From assembly GCA_023430975.1 (NCBI GenBank), contig JAEYYB010000025.1:1-19908 (forward strand): DNA of 19,908 nt, read 5' to 3'. This document shows positions 1 through 8,991 of this stretch, piece by piece; position 1 is the first letter of the stretch, and every line of letters starts with the position of its first letter. Below the pieces are notes generated by a model. It was not told the origin of the DNA. It ran no database searches and was given only the letters and a program-made list of their open reading frames with translations. The position numbers and the translations under genes are program-made. The stretch comes from Bacillota bacterium (GTDB lineage: Bacteria; Bacillota; Clostridia; Acetivibrionales; DSM-2933).

Positions 1-169
1 TGTCTGTCGCAAATCTATTAAAATCAGTTAATCTTGCTATTTGTCTATCACAAAATAACGTTAAACCGTTCGTTATTTTGCTCTGCCAAATGCAAGATTA
101 ATACTGATTTTAATTATGTTAAACCGTCCGTTATTTGCTCCGCCAAATGTAAGATTATTAACACTTTTA
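1..169. repeat. Nested palindromic / iterated intergenic repeat, left copy
   Basis: Positions 18-60 and 71-113 form a long imperfect inverted repeat. The central stem is perfect over 10 bp (51-60 with 71-80), and the outer parts also pair (around 28-36 with 92-100). The right half, about 59-113, is repeated in tandem at about 117-169 with a 58-bp period and several substitutions. Four small motifs of the form ATTTG, six or seven bases, CAAAT recur (ending near 14, and at 39-55, 75-91 and 133-148). Bases 1-105 recur at 19804-19908. The remaining 170-336 is very A+T rich; apart from the ribosome binding site of the next gene I see nothing convincing there. Confidence 0.85.
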
Positions 170-336
170 ATATAGATTAGAAATGAACTGAATGACTTGA
201 TTATATTATTATAAAATTATAGTATTATAGTATAATTATTGATTTACATATTGATTATAGAATCCATTTTATAAATTTATCAATTGCAAATACCATTAAT
301 ATTTATTTTTTTAAAAAAAAATAAGGGGGTTTGAAA

Positions 337-1503
337 ATGTTTAAGAAAATTGTAACTGTTTTTTCAGTTATCATGATAATGATGACTGCCATTATTTGTA
401 CGGTGTCTAATGCTGAAGAGGTCAACACCGGATTTACTGTAACAGGTATTGTAAAACCCGAGTTTGTTAATTTAGGCAGTGCAGCATCTTCACAGCTTTC
501 AGGCTTTGTAGTAGCTGTGGAAGGATTGCAAGGTACATGTCAAACGGATTCTAAAGGCTATTTTGAGCTTAGTAACATTCAAAGAGGCACCGGATATACT
601 CTTAAGATATCAAAGCCAGGGTATTTAACAAGAAGCATATCCAATATAGCTATTTCAAGCGACATTGCTTTATCAACCGGGGGATTGCCCATCGATATAT
701 GGGCTGGGGACTTTAATGGGGATCTTGCAATAAACATGGCTGATATAATAGATTTTGCCAAAGGATTTAATATTGTTTCTACCAGTGAAAAGTATAATTT
801 GGTTCTTGATTTGAATAAAGATGAAGCGATAAATATGAGTGATATAATGATAGTTATTAGACATTTCAGTAAAACTGCGAATGATTATTTACAAAATATC
901 ACTTCCACTACTATTGTAAAAAGTACTACACCAGCTCCTACGCCAACAAAAAGGCCTACTCCAACTGTAACACCTACACCTACCAAAGCTCCTACACCTA
1001 CTGTTGGTATGACAGGTAAGGTGACCTACACCCTTGTAAAGGCCAGCTCGCCTACTGCTGACCAGCTTGCGGCATATGAAGCCATAACGGCCGCTATGGA
1101 CAAAGCTGTATCGTATTATAATCAGTACACGAGTATTGTTCTTAACTTAAGGGTGCAATACGAGCCATCTGTTGCAACTGCTGATGGTAATATCAATGGT
1201 AATATCAGATTTGGAAAAAAAGAATACATGAATCATATTAGTGCTATGCATGAAATTGCACATACTGCAGGTGTGGGAACTACAAACCAGTACAGATCAT
1301 TAATAGTAAATGGTGTATTTACCGGCGTCAATGCAACAAATCAATTGAGAGCTATTACAGGTAACTCACAAGATGTTTTAAAGGGAGATAGCCAGCATTT
1401 TTGGCCATATGGACTTAATTATACCAGTGAGGTTAAGTCGAATGATGACCTTATCAACCATTGTAAAATTGTTAACGCTATGAGAAAAGACTTGGGATTT
1501 TAA
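337..1503 (+). CDS. Secreted X-module/type II-like dockerin protein with putative zinc-protease-like domain
   Basis: The ATG at 337 is chosen because AAGGGGG lies 7 bases upstream; a TTG at 331 is too close. Residues 1-26 form a signal peptide. Residues about 32-120 resemble the Ig-like X-module next to type II dockerins (carboxypeptidase-regulatory-like fold). Residues about 125-178 hold two calcium-binding dockerin repeats (DFNGD..INMADI and DLNKD..INMSDI). A Pro/Thr linker covers about 198-224. The C-terminal 160 residues contain HEIAHTAGVG, an HExxH zinc motif; the third metzincin ligand position is Thr, and a later QHFWPYGLNY segment could supply the missing histidine. Known of the family: type II dockerins bind cohesins of cell-surface anchoring proteins. 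Inferred: a cellulosome- or surface-attached hydrolase, possibly a peptidase. The dockerin is internal, not terminal, which is unusual. The domain calls are firm for the dockerin and moderate for the catalytic part. Confidence 0.85.
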   Translation: MFKKIVTVFSVIMIMMTAIICTVSNAEEVNTGFTVTGIVKPEFVNLGSAASSQLSGFVVAVEGLQGTCQTDSKGYFELSNIQRGTGYTLKISKPGYLTRSISNIAISSDIALSTGGLPIDIWAGDFNGDLAINMADIIDFAKGFNIVSTSEKYNLVLDLNKDEAINMSDIMIVIRHFSKTANDYLQNITSTTIVKSTTPAPTPTKRPTPTVTPTPTKAPTPTVGMTGKVTYTLVKASSPTADQLAAYEAITAAMDKAVSYYNQYTSIVLNLRVQYEPSVATADGNINGNIRFGKKEYMNHISAMHEIAHTAGVGTTNQYRSLIVNGVFTGVNATNQLRAITGNSQDVLKGDSQHFWPYGLNYTSEVKSNDDLINHCKIVNAMRKDLGF

Positions 1504-1569
1504 ATATTTATAAAGCTTAAAATTATGAAGAGGTGCATGTATCCTTACTTACTGATGAATAAGAAAATG

Positions 1570-2496
1570 TCATTGTCGGTTAAGCTGAGGATACATGGCC
1601 TCAATCCCCAAAATACCAAACACAATCAGGATTCCTCCAGACCATTGCTCCCATCTTACATTCTCTCCAAGTACCACATATGATAATATTAAAGCTGTAA
1701 AAGGCATCATGCCTGAGAAAACGGCAGCAGTGGATGCTGTACATCGCTTTATTCCTGCGTACCAGAAGATAAAAGCTAACGCAGTAACAAATAGGCCGTA
1801 CCATACCAATGAAACCCATTGGGTTAGATTAAGAGACATAATTGGTAAAACCGGCTTTTCTAGAATTGAGGGTATGATGCATAGAATAAAAGCTGTTATT
1901 GATACTAGTGTTGTTTGAATAATAGGGTCTAAAGGCTTTTGGCCGCTTGAAACCAGTCTAATGCTGTTAATACGCGAAAGAATATTAAACATAGATTCAC
2001 TGATGGCTGCACAGACTACCAGGATATTTCCGAATAAGTGCATAATTGAAAAGCTCCTTTGTGGCAGTAAAATTCCTTGTATCAGCAGTATACCAACAAT
2101 GGTACTTAAAATACCTATTATTTTTTGTTTGTTTAGTGTCTCTTTTAGGATGACTCTTGCTAAAATTACTGTAACCGCAGGGGTAGCTCCTGTTAAAATG
2201 CCTGCTTCTCCGGAGCTTGTATGCAAAAGAGCGTTTAGCAAAAACATTCGGAATAAAAATATACCAAAAAAAGCTTGAAGTAATATTATAATCCAGTTCC
2301 TTGGATGTACGATTTTGATTTCTCTTATAAGCCTGAACTTGCAAATGGGTAGCAAACCAAGGATAGCAAACAAAAGACTGATTGCAGCTATTGTAAACGT
2401 TCCCAATTGGCCTGAAACAAATCGTGCAGAAATAACAGAAGTTCCAGCAAGTGAAAATGCACAGAATAGGTAGAATGAACCTTTTAATTTATCCAT
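1570..2496 (-). CDS. EamA/DMT-family transporter
   Basis: This 308-residue protein is almost entirely hydrophobic, with about ten predicted membrane helices arranged as two EamA repeats (about 8-138 and 155-300). The first half ends in the typical RVILKE after helix 4, and the second in a VVLGENVRWEQWSGG-type segment before the last helix. The length is normal for the drug/metabolite transporter superfamily. An AGGAG ribosome binding site lies about 9 bases before the ATG. Members export or import small metabolites across the cytoplasmic membrane; the substrate cannot be read from the sequence. It is transcribed away from a MocR-type regulator gene, an arrangement that usually means the regulator controls the transporter. 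It converges on the dockerin gene, with 66 bases between them. Confidence 0.9.
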   Translation of the reverse strand: MDKLKGSFYLFCAFSLAGTSVISARFVSGQLGTFTIAAISLLFAILGLLPICKFRLIREIKIVHPRNWIIILLQAFFGIFLFRMFLLNALLHTSSGEAGILTGATPAVTVILARVILKETLNKQKIIGILSTIVGILLIQGILLPQRSFSIMHLFGNILVVCAAISESMFNILSRINSIRLVSSGQKPLDPIIQTTLVSITAFILCIIPSILEKPVLPIMSLNLTQWVSLVWYGLFVTALAFIFWYAGIKRCTASTAAVFSGMMPFTALILSYVVLGENVRWEQWSGGILIVFGILGIEAMYPQLNRQ

Positions 2497-2595
2497 TTAT
2501 GTACTCTCCTAAAACATCTCTATGAGAAGTGTTATAATCCCATTTTACAGAGCAGATTTCAACAATTAATATAATTATGCTATAATCATATTGAA

Positions 2596-2624
2596 CAAAC
2601 TGGTACTTTTGAAGTGCCAGTTTG
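2596..2624. promoter_or_regulatory. 29-bp palindrome, probable MocR operator
   Basis: The arms at 2596-2608 and 2612-2624 are complementary except for one position (core AAACTGGTAC and GTGCCAGTTT). The palindrome lies between the divergent transporter and regulator genes. A possible sigma-A promoter for the regulator (TTCAAC at 2558-2563, 17 bases, TATAAT at 2581-2586) would place the palindrome just at or after the transcription start. This is a natural autorepression or activation site for the regulator. Its function is inferred. Confidence 0.6.
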
Positions 2625-2656
2625 GCAAAAGTTCTCAAGATCCAGTTGGGGGATAT

Positions 2657-4044
2657 ATGTTAGGGATAGATATAAATAGGGAAAATGAAGTTTCCTTAAA
2701 ACGACAGATTTATCAAAAGATAAAAGATATATAATTGATGGACGGATTTCTGCTGGGGAGCCATTGCCTTCAACGAGGGAGTTGGCTAAAGGCTTGGCAG
2801 TGTCACGAAATACCGTATGTGAGGCTTATGAAATGTTACTGGCTGAGGGTTTTGTGCTTAGCAGCCAAGGTGCTCCAACACGGGTAGCTGAGGGATTAAG
2901 CATACCTAAAGAATCTTCGGAAGAGTTTTTACAAAAAGAATCTCAAAGTAATGATAATATGAAAGCTGATTTTAGGACAGGTCAACCTGATTTGAGATAT
3001 TTTTCCAGATATATATGGAATAGAATTATGCATAAGGCAATGGACGAAATGCCTTTATGTCAGTTCGGATATTCGGGTCCGGATGGGATAATGCAGCTGC
3101 GTGAAGAAATTTCAGGGTGGCTTTTTAGAAGCAGGGGGATTAAAGCAGACCCTTGCGATATTTTTATTACTGCAGGTGCAACCCATGGCCTACATTTGAT
3201 TTCAGGAATGCTCTATGAGGAAGGGAAAGGAATCTTGATGGAGGACCCATGTCATATGGGAATGCTGCGGACACTGCGTAATAAAGGGTATCCAGTATAT
3301 CCTGTACCTGTAGATGAACATGGAATTATGGTTGAACATCTTGATGGTAAAGCTGCATGGGCTATATACGTAACACCTTCCCATCAGTTTCCGCTAGGTG
3401 GCATTCTTCCAGCAGGCCGTCGTGCTGGATTAATACGATTTGCCAGAGAAAATGGAATTTATATAATAGAAGATGATTATGACAGTGAGTTCAGGTATTG
3501 CGGTGAGCCTATTGCACCGCTTTATTCGATGGACCCTCAAAGGGTAATCTATGTGGGCACGTTTTCAAAGGTGCTATTCCCTGCTTTGCGTATAGGGTAT
3601 GTACTTCTGCATCGTCATTTACATAAAAAGTGGAGATATCTAAGGACTCACACGGATGTTCAGAATCCGCCCTTTGAACAGGCAGCTTTAGCGGAGTTCT
3701 TGAGGAGCAGAAAGATTGATAGGCACGTCTTGAAGATGAAGAGGCTTTATGGTGAGAGGCGGAAGGCACTATTATTGGCATTGGGGGAGCAGTTTGGGAA
3801 TACATGGCACTCGTGGGGAGATGCCACTGGACTGCATCTTGCAGTAGAGTTTCCAGGCATGCAATTTGGTGATGAGTTTATGGATAAATGTAAGGCTAAA
3901 GGGATTATTCTAAAATCAGTGGAATATCATAGTATCTGTAAAGGAAGGCATTTGGATAAGCTGCTTTTAGGGTATGGGCATATGGATATAGCTGAAATCT
4001 ACAAGGGGATTTCAGAATTGAATAAGTTAATTGTGTCAATGTAG
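2657..4044 (+). pseudogene. MocR/PdxR-type regulator (GntR HTH plus aminotransferase), frameshifted
   Basis: The natural start is ATG 2657, just after GGGGG. It reads MLGIDINREN and on through KIKDI, then meets TAA at 2732-2734. The rest of the protein continues one frame away from about 2736, with IDGRISAGEPLPSTREL, the classic GntR winged-helix sequence, and stays open to 4044. One base is missing near 2729-2733; ATGATA becoming ATATA would explain it. The C-terminal 340 residues are a type I aminotransferase fold, with IIEDDYDSEFRY and the PLP-lysine motif GTFSKVLFPALRIGY. Known of the family: such proteins sense PLP or amino-compound ligands and control nearby transporter or vitamin B6 genes. 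A shorter protein starting at TTG 2764 would lack the first HTH helix. It is either a recent pseudogene or a sequence error. Confidence 0.85.
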
Positions 4045-4076
4045 AATGAGGAATAGTTTACCATGTGTTAAAAATG

Positions 4077-4667
4077 CTATGGAAGCCCTTCCAATAGCTG
4101 ATTTGCATATTCAATTGCAGCAGGAAAAAATGTATTGAAATCATTTTCAAAATCTCCATAATTACAGTCTAACTCATTGATAGCAGCTGCCAGTAAATTA
4201 TCTGGTACGGACAACCTTTTTGAAATTCTTTCCAAAGCTTTTTCAATACAGATTGTTTCTTTATAAGAAAGAAGCCAGTTTTCATTAATCATAGCGGGCA
4301 TAACAGTTCTAAGTTTATCAGGCAAGCATGAAGAGTACTTTTCAAGTATTTTATAAAAACTAATTGTATATGCTTCCAATGATAATTTAGAATATTGTGA
4401 CCAGTTTTTTGCTAAAAAGTGATCATAAAACATATCGATTAATAGTCCAGCAAATCGCCTGTTTGAGCCGGAAATCCTGCTTTTGCTCTTTAAAAAGACA
4501 GGATGGGAATCAGTGAAGCTATCAAGCTTTCTGTGCATATAAATGCCTTCATTTATGGAATTTTCAAAATTACCATCCTCGGTTTTATTTACAAAATCAC
4601 CAAGTAGATTGCCGAGCATATGCTTATCATTATTACCTGAAAGATATATATGTGCTAAATAATTCAT
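4077..4667 (-). CDS. acpH: Acyl-carrier-protein phosphodiesterase-like protein (AcpH/DUF479)
   Basis: This 196-residue protein matches the AcpH family in length and order of motifs: MNYLAHIYLS at the start, GNLLGDFV near 20-27, HRKLDSFTDSHP near 45-56, and an FYDHFLAKNW segment near 81-90. The His/Asp residues in these blocks are the expected metal ligands of an HD-like fold. Family members remove 4'-phosphopantetheine from acyl carrier protein in the cytoplasm; many Firmicute relatives are uncharacterised, so the reaction is inferred. A GAAGGG ribosome binding site precedes the ATG by about 9 bases. It converges on the MocR gene. Its promoter-proximal sequence is part of a 41-bp repeat, and the DNA upstream of that repeat is an insertion-sequence remnant, so its original promoter may have been replaced. 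Confidence 0.8.
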   Translation of the reverse strand: MNYLAHIYLSGNNDKHMLGNLLGDFVNKTEDGNFENSINEGIYMHRKLDSFTDSHPVFLKSKSRISGSNRRFAGLLIDMFYDHFLAKNWSQYSKLSLEAYTISFYKILEKYSSCLPDKLRTVMPAMINENWLLSYKETICIEKALERISKRLSVPDNLLAAAINELDCNYGDFENDFNTFFPAAIEYANQLLEGLP

Positions 4668-4696
4668 CTTAATCCCTTCTATTGACGTTATAATTA
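4656..4696. repeat. 41-bp direct repeat, copy 1
   Basis: This sequence is identical to 9178-9218 in the same orientation. It covers the first codons, ribosome binding site and probable -10 region of the AcpH-like gene. The sequences diverge immediately on both sides of the two copies. The right edge (4697) is where the IS5-type remnant region begins. Confidence 0.9.
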
Positions 4697-4720
4697 GGGC
4701 TTACTTAACGGTAGGCCTTT

Positions 4721-5385
4721 TCAATTTTCAAATTCCATATTTGGATTGAAACACCAAAATGAAATCCATTTTAGAATTTGGCATAAAAGAACCCTTAGGG
4801 ACTTTTCCAGGGTCATAACAATAAGACTCAAAATTATTGCTGTTTCACTGGTTTTAGCCAGCTTCATCATAACCTTACCCAATGAGTATTTTCTTTTTCC
4901 TTCACCAAATTTTCCTTCTACCTAATTTCTTTCACAACTGTCTTGATAAGCTAATTTCTGTTCTTCTTTTTTAACTTCTTCTGTTTTTCTTCCTAGTGCT
5001 GGACCACTCAGCCGAATTTGATTTTAATACAGTATTTGCGATTATCCCGGTTTCGATATATCTTATCTGCTAGAACTACTGCTGGGTAAAATCCATTTCT
5101 TTCTTTATACCTTTCAACTGCCTCTTTCAAGGTATTTCCTTCATTAAATGCATCCCAACTGATTATTTCACACCTTGCGAATCCTTCCTCAACACTGATT
5201 CCTATTTTTGCCCCAAACTCAGTTGCAGCTGAAACCTTACCCCTTACTATTAATCTTACATGTGGTTGGCTGATACTCACAATTCGATCATCAGTGCGAT
5301 AAGTCTTTGTTTTCTGCATCTCATGTTGCTGACCTTCTGGTGTCATTCCAAACGCATCCTTAAAGTTTCGTGTGATTATTAATTA
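4721..5385 (-). pseudogene. IS5-family transposase C-terminal remnant
   Basis: Positions 5346-5008 encode a DDE transposase segment (DRIVSISQPHVRLIVRGK, then EFGAKIGIS, ISWDAFNEG and VLADKIYRNRDNR), typical of the IS5 group. The sequence continues upstream in frame to about 5385 (FKDAFGMTPEGQQ). Downstream the reading frame shifts near 5020 in an A run, then reads IRLSGPALGRK, an in-frame TAG, and VEGKFGEGKRKYSLGK with a closing LIVMTLEKSLRVLL as far as 4721. These are the expected C-terminal blocks. The N-terminal half is missing, and I find no pair of terminal inverted repeats. It is a dead element. Upstream, 5386-5664 holds no gene that I can see. Confidence 0.85.
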
Positions 5386-5534
5386 TACCATTTCTAGAGT
5401 GCTGATGGCAGATACAGGACATCATCAACCATAACTATTTAGTCAAATTAAAGTGAAGAACATTCTTGGCAATAAATAATATTTTCCTCCATTCTGCCTG
5501 CAAGATCTCCTGAAATCGTGCCTGTTCAGCCTGG

Positions 5535-5563
5535 TTGATTTTGAAGAATGTCCATGTTAAAAT
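5535..5563 (+). promoter_or_regulatory. Possible sigma-A promoter for the surface-protein gene
   Basis: TTGATT at 5535-5540, a 17-base spacer and TAAAAT at 5558-5563 lie about 100 bases before the ATG at 5665. The gene has a strong GAGAGGGG ribosome binding site at 5648-5655. The promoter call rests on consensus matching only. Confidence 0.45.
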
Positions 5564-5664
5564 TTAATTGTATAGGTGAATTTAAGAATATTGCAGTGAA
5601 AAGTGTCAACAGTTCATGATTTAATAAAACCAATATTCAGTATATTTGAGAGGGGTTTACAAAC

Positions 5665-8600
5665 ATGAGAAATCTCAGAAGATTAGCAATAGTAATTCTG
5701 GCAGCGGCATTAGTACTTTCTTCTATGACAGTTGTATACGCATATGATTCATCTACAGTAGCAAACGCTGACAAGGCTGTAGAATTAAAAGATTTGGGTC
5801 TCTATTCAAGTCAAGATCCAAACGATCCTAAAGTTGGTTTGGAGGATGCATTGACAACACAGGATTCATTGATATTTTTAGCAAAATTATTTGGTTACAA
5901 CGATGCTACTAATGCTTTAACTGCTGACCAGGTAGCTGAAGCATTAGCTAAATTTGATGATGCTGCCAGTATATCTGATTATGCCAAGAACGTAGTTGCA
6001 TATTCAGCAGCAAATGGGATTTTAAGCGGTATTACAGATGGTTCAAAATTCTTTGTAGGTGCTAAGGATACTGTTACAGCTGCCAGATTTGCAACATTCA
6101 TGCTCAAGCAAATGGGTTATACTGTTGCAGATTACAAGGTATCAGTTGCTAAGCTTGCAGAAACAGAAGGAAGCAAGGTCGATGCAACTCTGGCAGGTGA
6201 TTTATGCCGAGATGATGCGGTTGGCGTTATGTACGGTGCTCTGACAGCCGAAAAGGCTAGTGGAAAGACAGTTATTGCCGATATCGTCGGCGACAATGCT
6301 GACTTAAAGAAAAAGGCTGAGAAGCTTGGCTTAATAGAAGCTTCTGTAACTGCTGACGTAGCTGTTGAATCAGTTAAGGCTTTAAACTGTAAGCAGGTAG
6401 AAATCGTATTTAATCAGGAAATGGATAGAGATTCGGTTGAATCTGAGGAGTTCTATGAGATACTGGATAAGGGCGAAAATGAAGTGGAACTTGGTGATAG
6501 CAGTGCTTCATTAGATTCTGATAACAAAACAGTTATTATTACTTTAAACAAAAATGTTGCAGATAAGTTGACTAACGCATCTAAAGTAAAAGTAAAGGTC
6601 AAAAAAGATATCGAAGCTATGAATGAAAAAAAATTAGAAGAGGGTGCTGAATATGAAGTTGAAGTACAAGATGGTATTATTCCTACAGTTACAAGTGTTG
6701 AAGCTACAGGAAATAAGAATATAAGAATCACATTCTCAGAGCCTGTTTATGATAAGGGTAATGATAATTCAATTAATACAGCTAACTTTGCCGTTAAAAG
6801 CGGAACATATACATATTATGTTTCAAATGCAACTTTAAACAATAATGTTATTGACTTGGTGCTCGGAACAAAATTAATTGAAGGCCCTGTCACTGTTGCT
6901 ATTAATGACGCAGGTTTGAATACAACAGATTGTATTATGGACTATGCCGAATATAAAGTATTCAAACAAGAAATAGAATTTGACTATGTAAAGGATACTT
7001 CCGTAGCAGTTGTTACTGTTAAATCAGCAAATAACAACAAAGTTGTACTTCATTTTTCGAAGCTGGTTATGGGTTCAGACATCAGGTTATATCATTCAGC
7101 AAAAGGAGTTGACTCCAACGGAGCACTGGTTAAAGAGGCTGCCAATGCAAGTGACATCACATTTGAATTTGAAAAAACGAAAATACCAAGTGGAAATGTT
7201 ACGCTTTACCTGGTAAACAGCACAGATGACAACAAAAAGTTAAAAGATTATTATGATGTAAAAATTCCTGACCAGACTCTTACTTGTACAGTTGTAATTG
7301 ATGAAACTGGTCCTGTTTATGTCTCAAACAAAGTCTATAAAAACGAATATATCAAGATAGAGTTTAATGAAGAGCTTGATGAAGAAGTTGCAGAAGATAC
7401 AAAAAACTATGAAGTAAAGAAGTATAAAGACAATACAGTAATATCTTTCTCAGCTGAAATAGATCCTTCAGGGAAAGCAGTTAAACTGATAGTAGATCCT
7501 AAATTAGTGGATAATACTGAATATCAGGTTACAATTAAAAAGGCTCAAGATATTAGTGGAAACAAAAGTGAAAATATTGCCGTTTTTACTTTCACGACTG
7601 GAGATAACAATCCTCCGGAGATAATTGATAACCCGAATATTTATCCGCATTGTTCTGCAATTGCTCAGGATGGAAAAATTTTCATTGTATACTCTGAACC
7701 TATGAATGAATCACAAATGCTTGATAAAGCTAACTATATGGTTTATTGTGGTGAAAAATGGGCGTATCTGGGTGATGATGATAAAGTTACCAAGGTTAAT
7801 GACAGGATAGTTGAAATTTACATTAAGGAACTTGAGAATAAGAATGATCCAACTATTAGACCTAGTGTAAAGGTAGCTCCAATCATGGATCTCGCAAATA
7901 AAAGATTGTATGGTAAAGTTGATTCTTGCCAAGTTAACAATATTGGGGCAGACCATATCGTAACAGTAAAATCAGCAGGGTCAAATGTAGTTGTTCTTCA
8001 TTTTTCGAAGCCGGTCAAGGGCTCAAACATAAAGTTATATTACTCAAAAATAGGCAATGAATCCTACAAGGCAGAAGTTTCAAAGGCTGACTATACAGAT
8101 GAGATCACATTTAGATTTAACAGATCATTACCGGTTGGGAAATTTAAACTTTTCCTTGTAAACAGCGAAACTGAAGATGAAAAGTTAGTTGATCGTGACG
8201 GCATATATGTGCCGGATCAGTCTCTTGCTTGTGAGGTTGAAGAAATACCGACACCAGCTCCAGCTCCAGCTCCTCAGACCCCAACTGATACTGATGCTCC
8301 TGTTGTTAGTCAAATAATACTGAATAAGAATGAAGGTATAACGATTAAGTTTAATGAAAGGCTTAATACAGCAACTGCAACTAATCCGGATAACTATGTA
8401 GTAAAGAAGGCTTCAGACAATGAAAGTGAAAAAGTATCTTTGTTGGCAAGTATAGATAGCTCAGGGAAAACAGTTGAGCTCGAATTCGGTACTTTATTAG
8501 AAGATTTTACAGACTATCAATTGGTGATAAAAAAGTACAAAGATGTTTATGGAAACAATAATGCATCTGAATATATATATCCTTTCACGACTTTGGAATA

Positions 8601-8991
8601 TATATATCCAGAGGTAATTACTGATCCTGAGAATGATCTGCATTGTTTTTCGGTACCTGAGGAAGGTTTGATTTTCATTACATACTCTGAAGCTATGAAT
8701 GAAGAACAAATGTTTAATAAGGAGAACTATCAGGTATCTTTAGATGGCGGCTTAACTTATAAGGATCTGGGTGATAATGATATAATTGACAGTATCGACG
8801 AACAGAGCGAATGGGGCGAACGGACAGTTAAGATTTGCTTCAATGAATTTAGGGGTACGACAGATATAAATCCTTACGTAAAGATAGCCTCAATCACGGA
8901 TCTTGCAGGAAATAAATTGTATGATAGTGATGAGCCTTTCATTGTAGAAGATATTGAACCGAAAAATTTCATATTGAACAAGCAAAATTAA
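5665..8991 (+). CDS. Large S-layer-homology / Ig-like (SbsA-type) surface protein
   Basis: Residues 1-26 form a signal peptide ending VVYA. Residues about 35-225 are degenerate S-layer homology repeats (ELKDLGLY, DSLIFLAKLFGY, AVGVMYGAL), which bind secondary cell wall polymers. From about 230 on there is a string of beta-sandwich Ig-like domains of the SbsA/Big_5 type (TVTSVEA..NIRITFSEPV and similar). Residues about 447-768 and 774-1093 are two copies of one three-domain unit: both contain VLHFSK, a VPDQ/IPDQ segment and a YSEPMNE/YSEAMNE segment. A Pro/Ala linker near 872-882 occurs only in copy two. The role is structural, in the surface layer or as a scaffold; no catalytic site is seen. 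The reading frame stops at 8989-8991 because of a shift, and homologous coding continues in another frame (see next entry). Confidence 0.88.
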   Translation: MRNLRRLAIVILAAALVLSSMTVVYAYDSSTVANADKAVELKDLGLYSSQDPNDPKVGLEDALTTQDSLIFLAKLFGYNDATNALTADQVAEALAKFDDAASISDYAKNVVAYSAANGILSGITDGSKFFVGAKDTVTAARFATFMLKQMGYTVADYKVSVAKLAETEGSKVDATLAGDLCRDDAVGVMYGALTAEKASGKTVIADIVGDNADLKKKAEKLGLIEASVTADVAVESVKALNCKQVEIVFNQEMDRDSVESEEFYEILDKGENEVELGDSSASLDSDNKTVIITLNKNVADKLTNASKVKVKVKKDIEAMNEKKLEEGAEYEVEVQDGIIPTVTSVEATGNKNIRITFSEPVYDKGNDNSINTANFAVKSGTYTYYVSNATLNNNVIDLVLGTKLIEGPVTVAINDAGLNTTDCIMDYAEYKVFKQEIEFDYVKDTSVAVVTVKSANNNKVVLHFSKLVMGSDIRLYHSAKGVDSNGALVKEAANASDITFEFEKTKIPSGNVTLYLVNSTDDNKKLKDYYDVKIPDQTLTCTVVIDETGPVYVSNKVYKNEYIKIEFNEELDEEVAEDTKNYEVKKYKDNTVISFSAEIDPSGKAVKLIVDPKLVDNTEYQVTIKKAQDISGNKSENIAVFTFTTGDNNPPEIIDNPNIYPHCSAIAQDGKIFIVYSEPMNESQMLDKANYMVYCGEKWAYLGDDDKVTKVNDRIVEIYIKELENKNDPTIRPSVKVAPIMDLANKRLYGKVDSCQVNNIGADHIVTVKSAGSNVVVLHFSKPVKGSNIKLYYSKIGNESYKAEVSKADYTDEITFRFNRSLPVGKFKLFLVNSETEDEKLVDRDGIYVPDQSLACEVEEIPTPAPAPAPQTPTDTDAPVVSQIILNKNEGITIKFNERLNTATATNPDNYVVKKASDNESEKVSLLASIDSSGKTVELEFGTLLEDFTDYQLVIKKYKDVYGNNNASEYIYPFTTLEYIYPEVITDPENDLHCFSVPEEGLIFITYSEAMNEEQMFNKENYQVSLDGGLTYKDLGDNDIIDSIDEQSEWGERTVKICFNEFRGTTDINPYVKIASITDLAGNKLYDSDEPFIVEDIEPKNFILNKQN

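Noticed and set aside
331..336. TTG at 331 as the start of the dockerin protein
   Set aside because: It leaves almost no spacing after the AAGGGGG ribosome binding site; ATG 337 fits better.
1536..1597. 10-bp inverted repeat (CATGTATCCT / AGGATACATG) between the dockerin and transporter genes, as a terminator
   Set aside because: The loop is over 40 bases, there is no T run, and the right arm lies inside the transporter coding sequence.
1595..2278. Plus-strand reading frames at 1595-1918 and 1961-2278
   Set aside because: They are antisense to the clear EamA transporter, and their translations show no recognisable domain.
5456..5560. Possible structured leader or riboswitch before the surface-protein gene (imperfect GAACATTCTT / AAGAATGTCC pairing)
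   Set aside because: The pairing is weak and imperfect, and no known riboswitch motif is visible.
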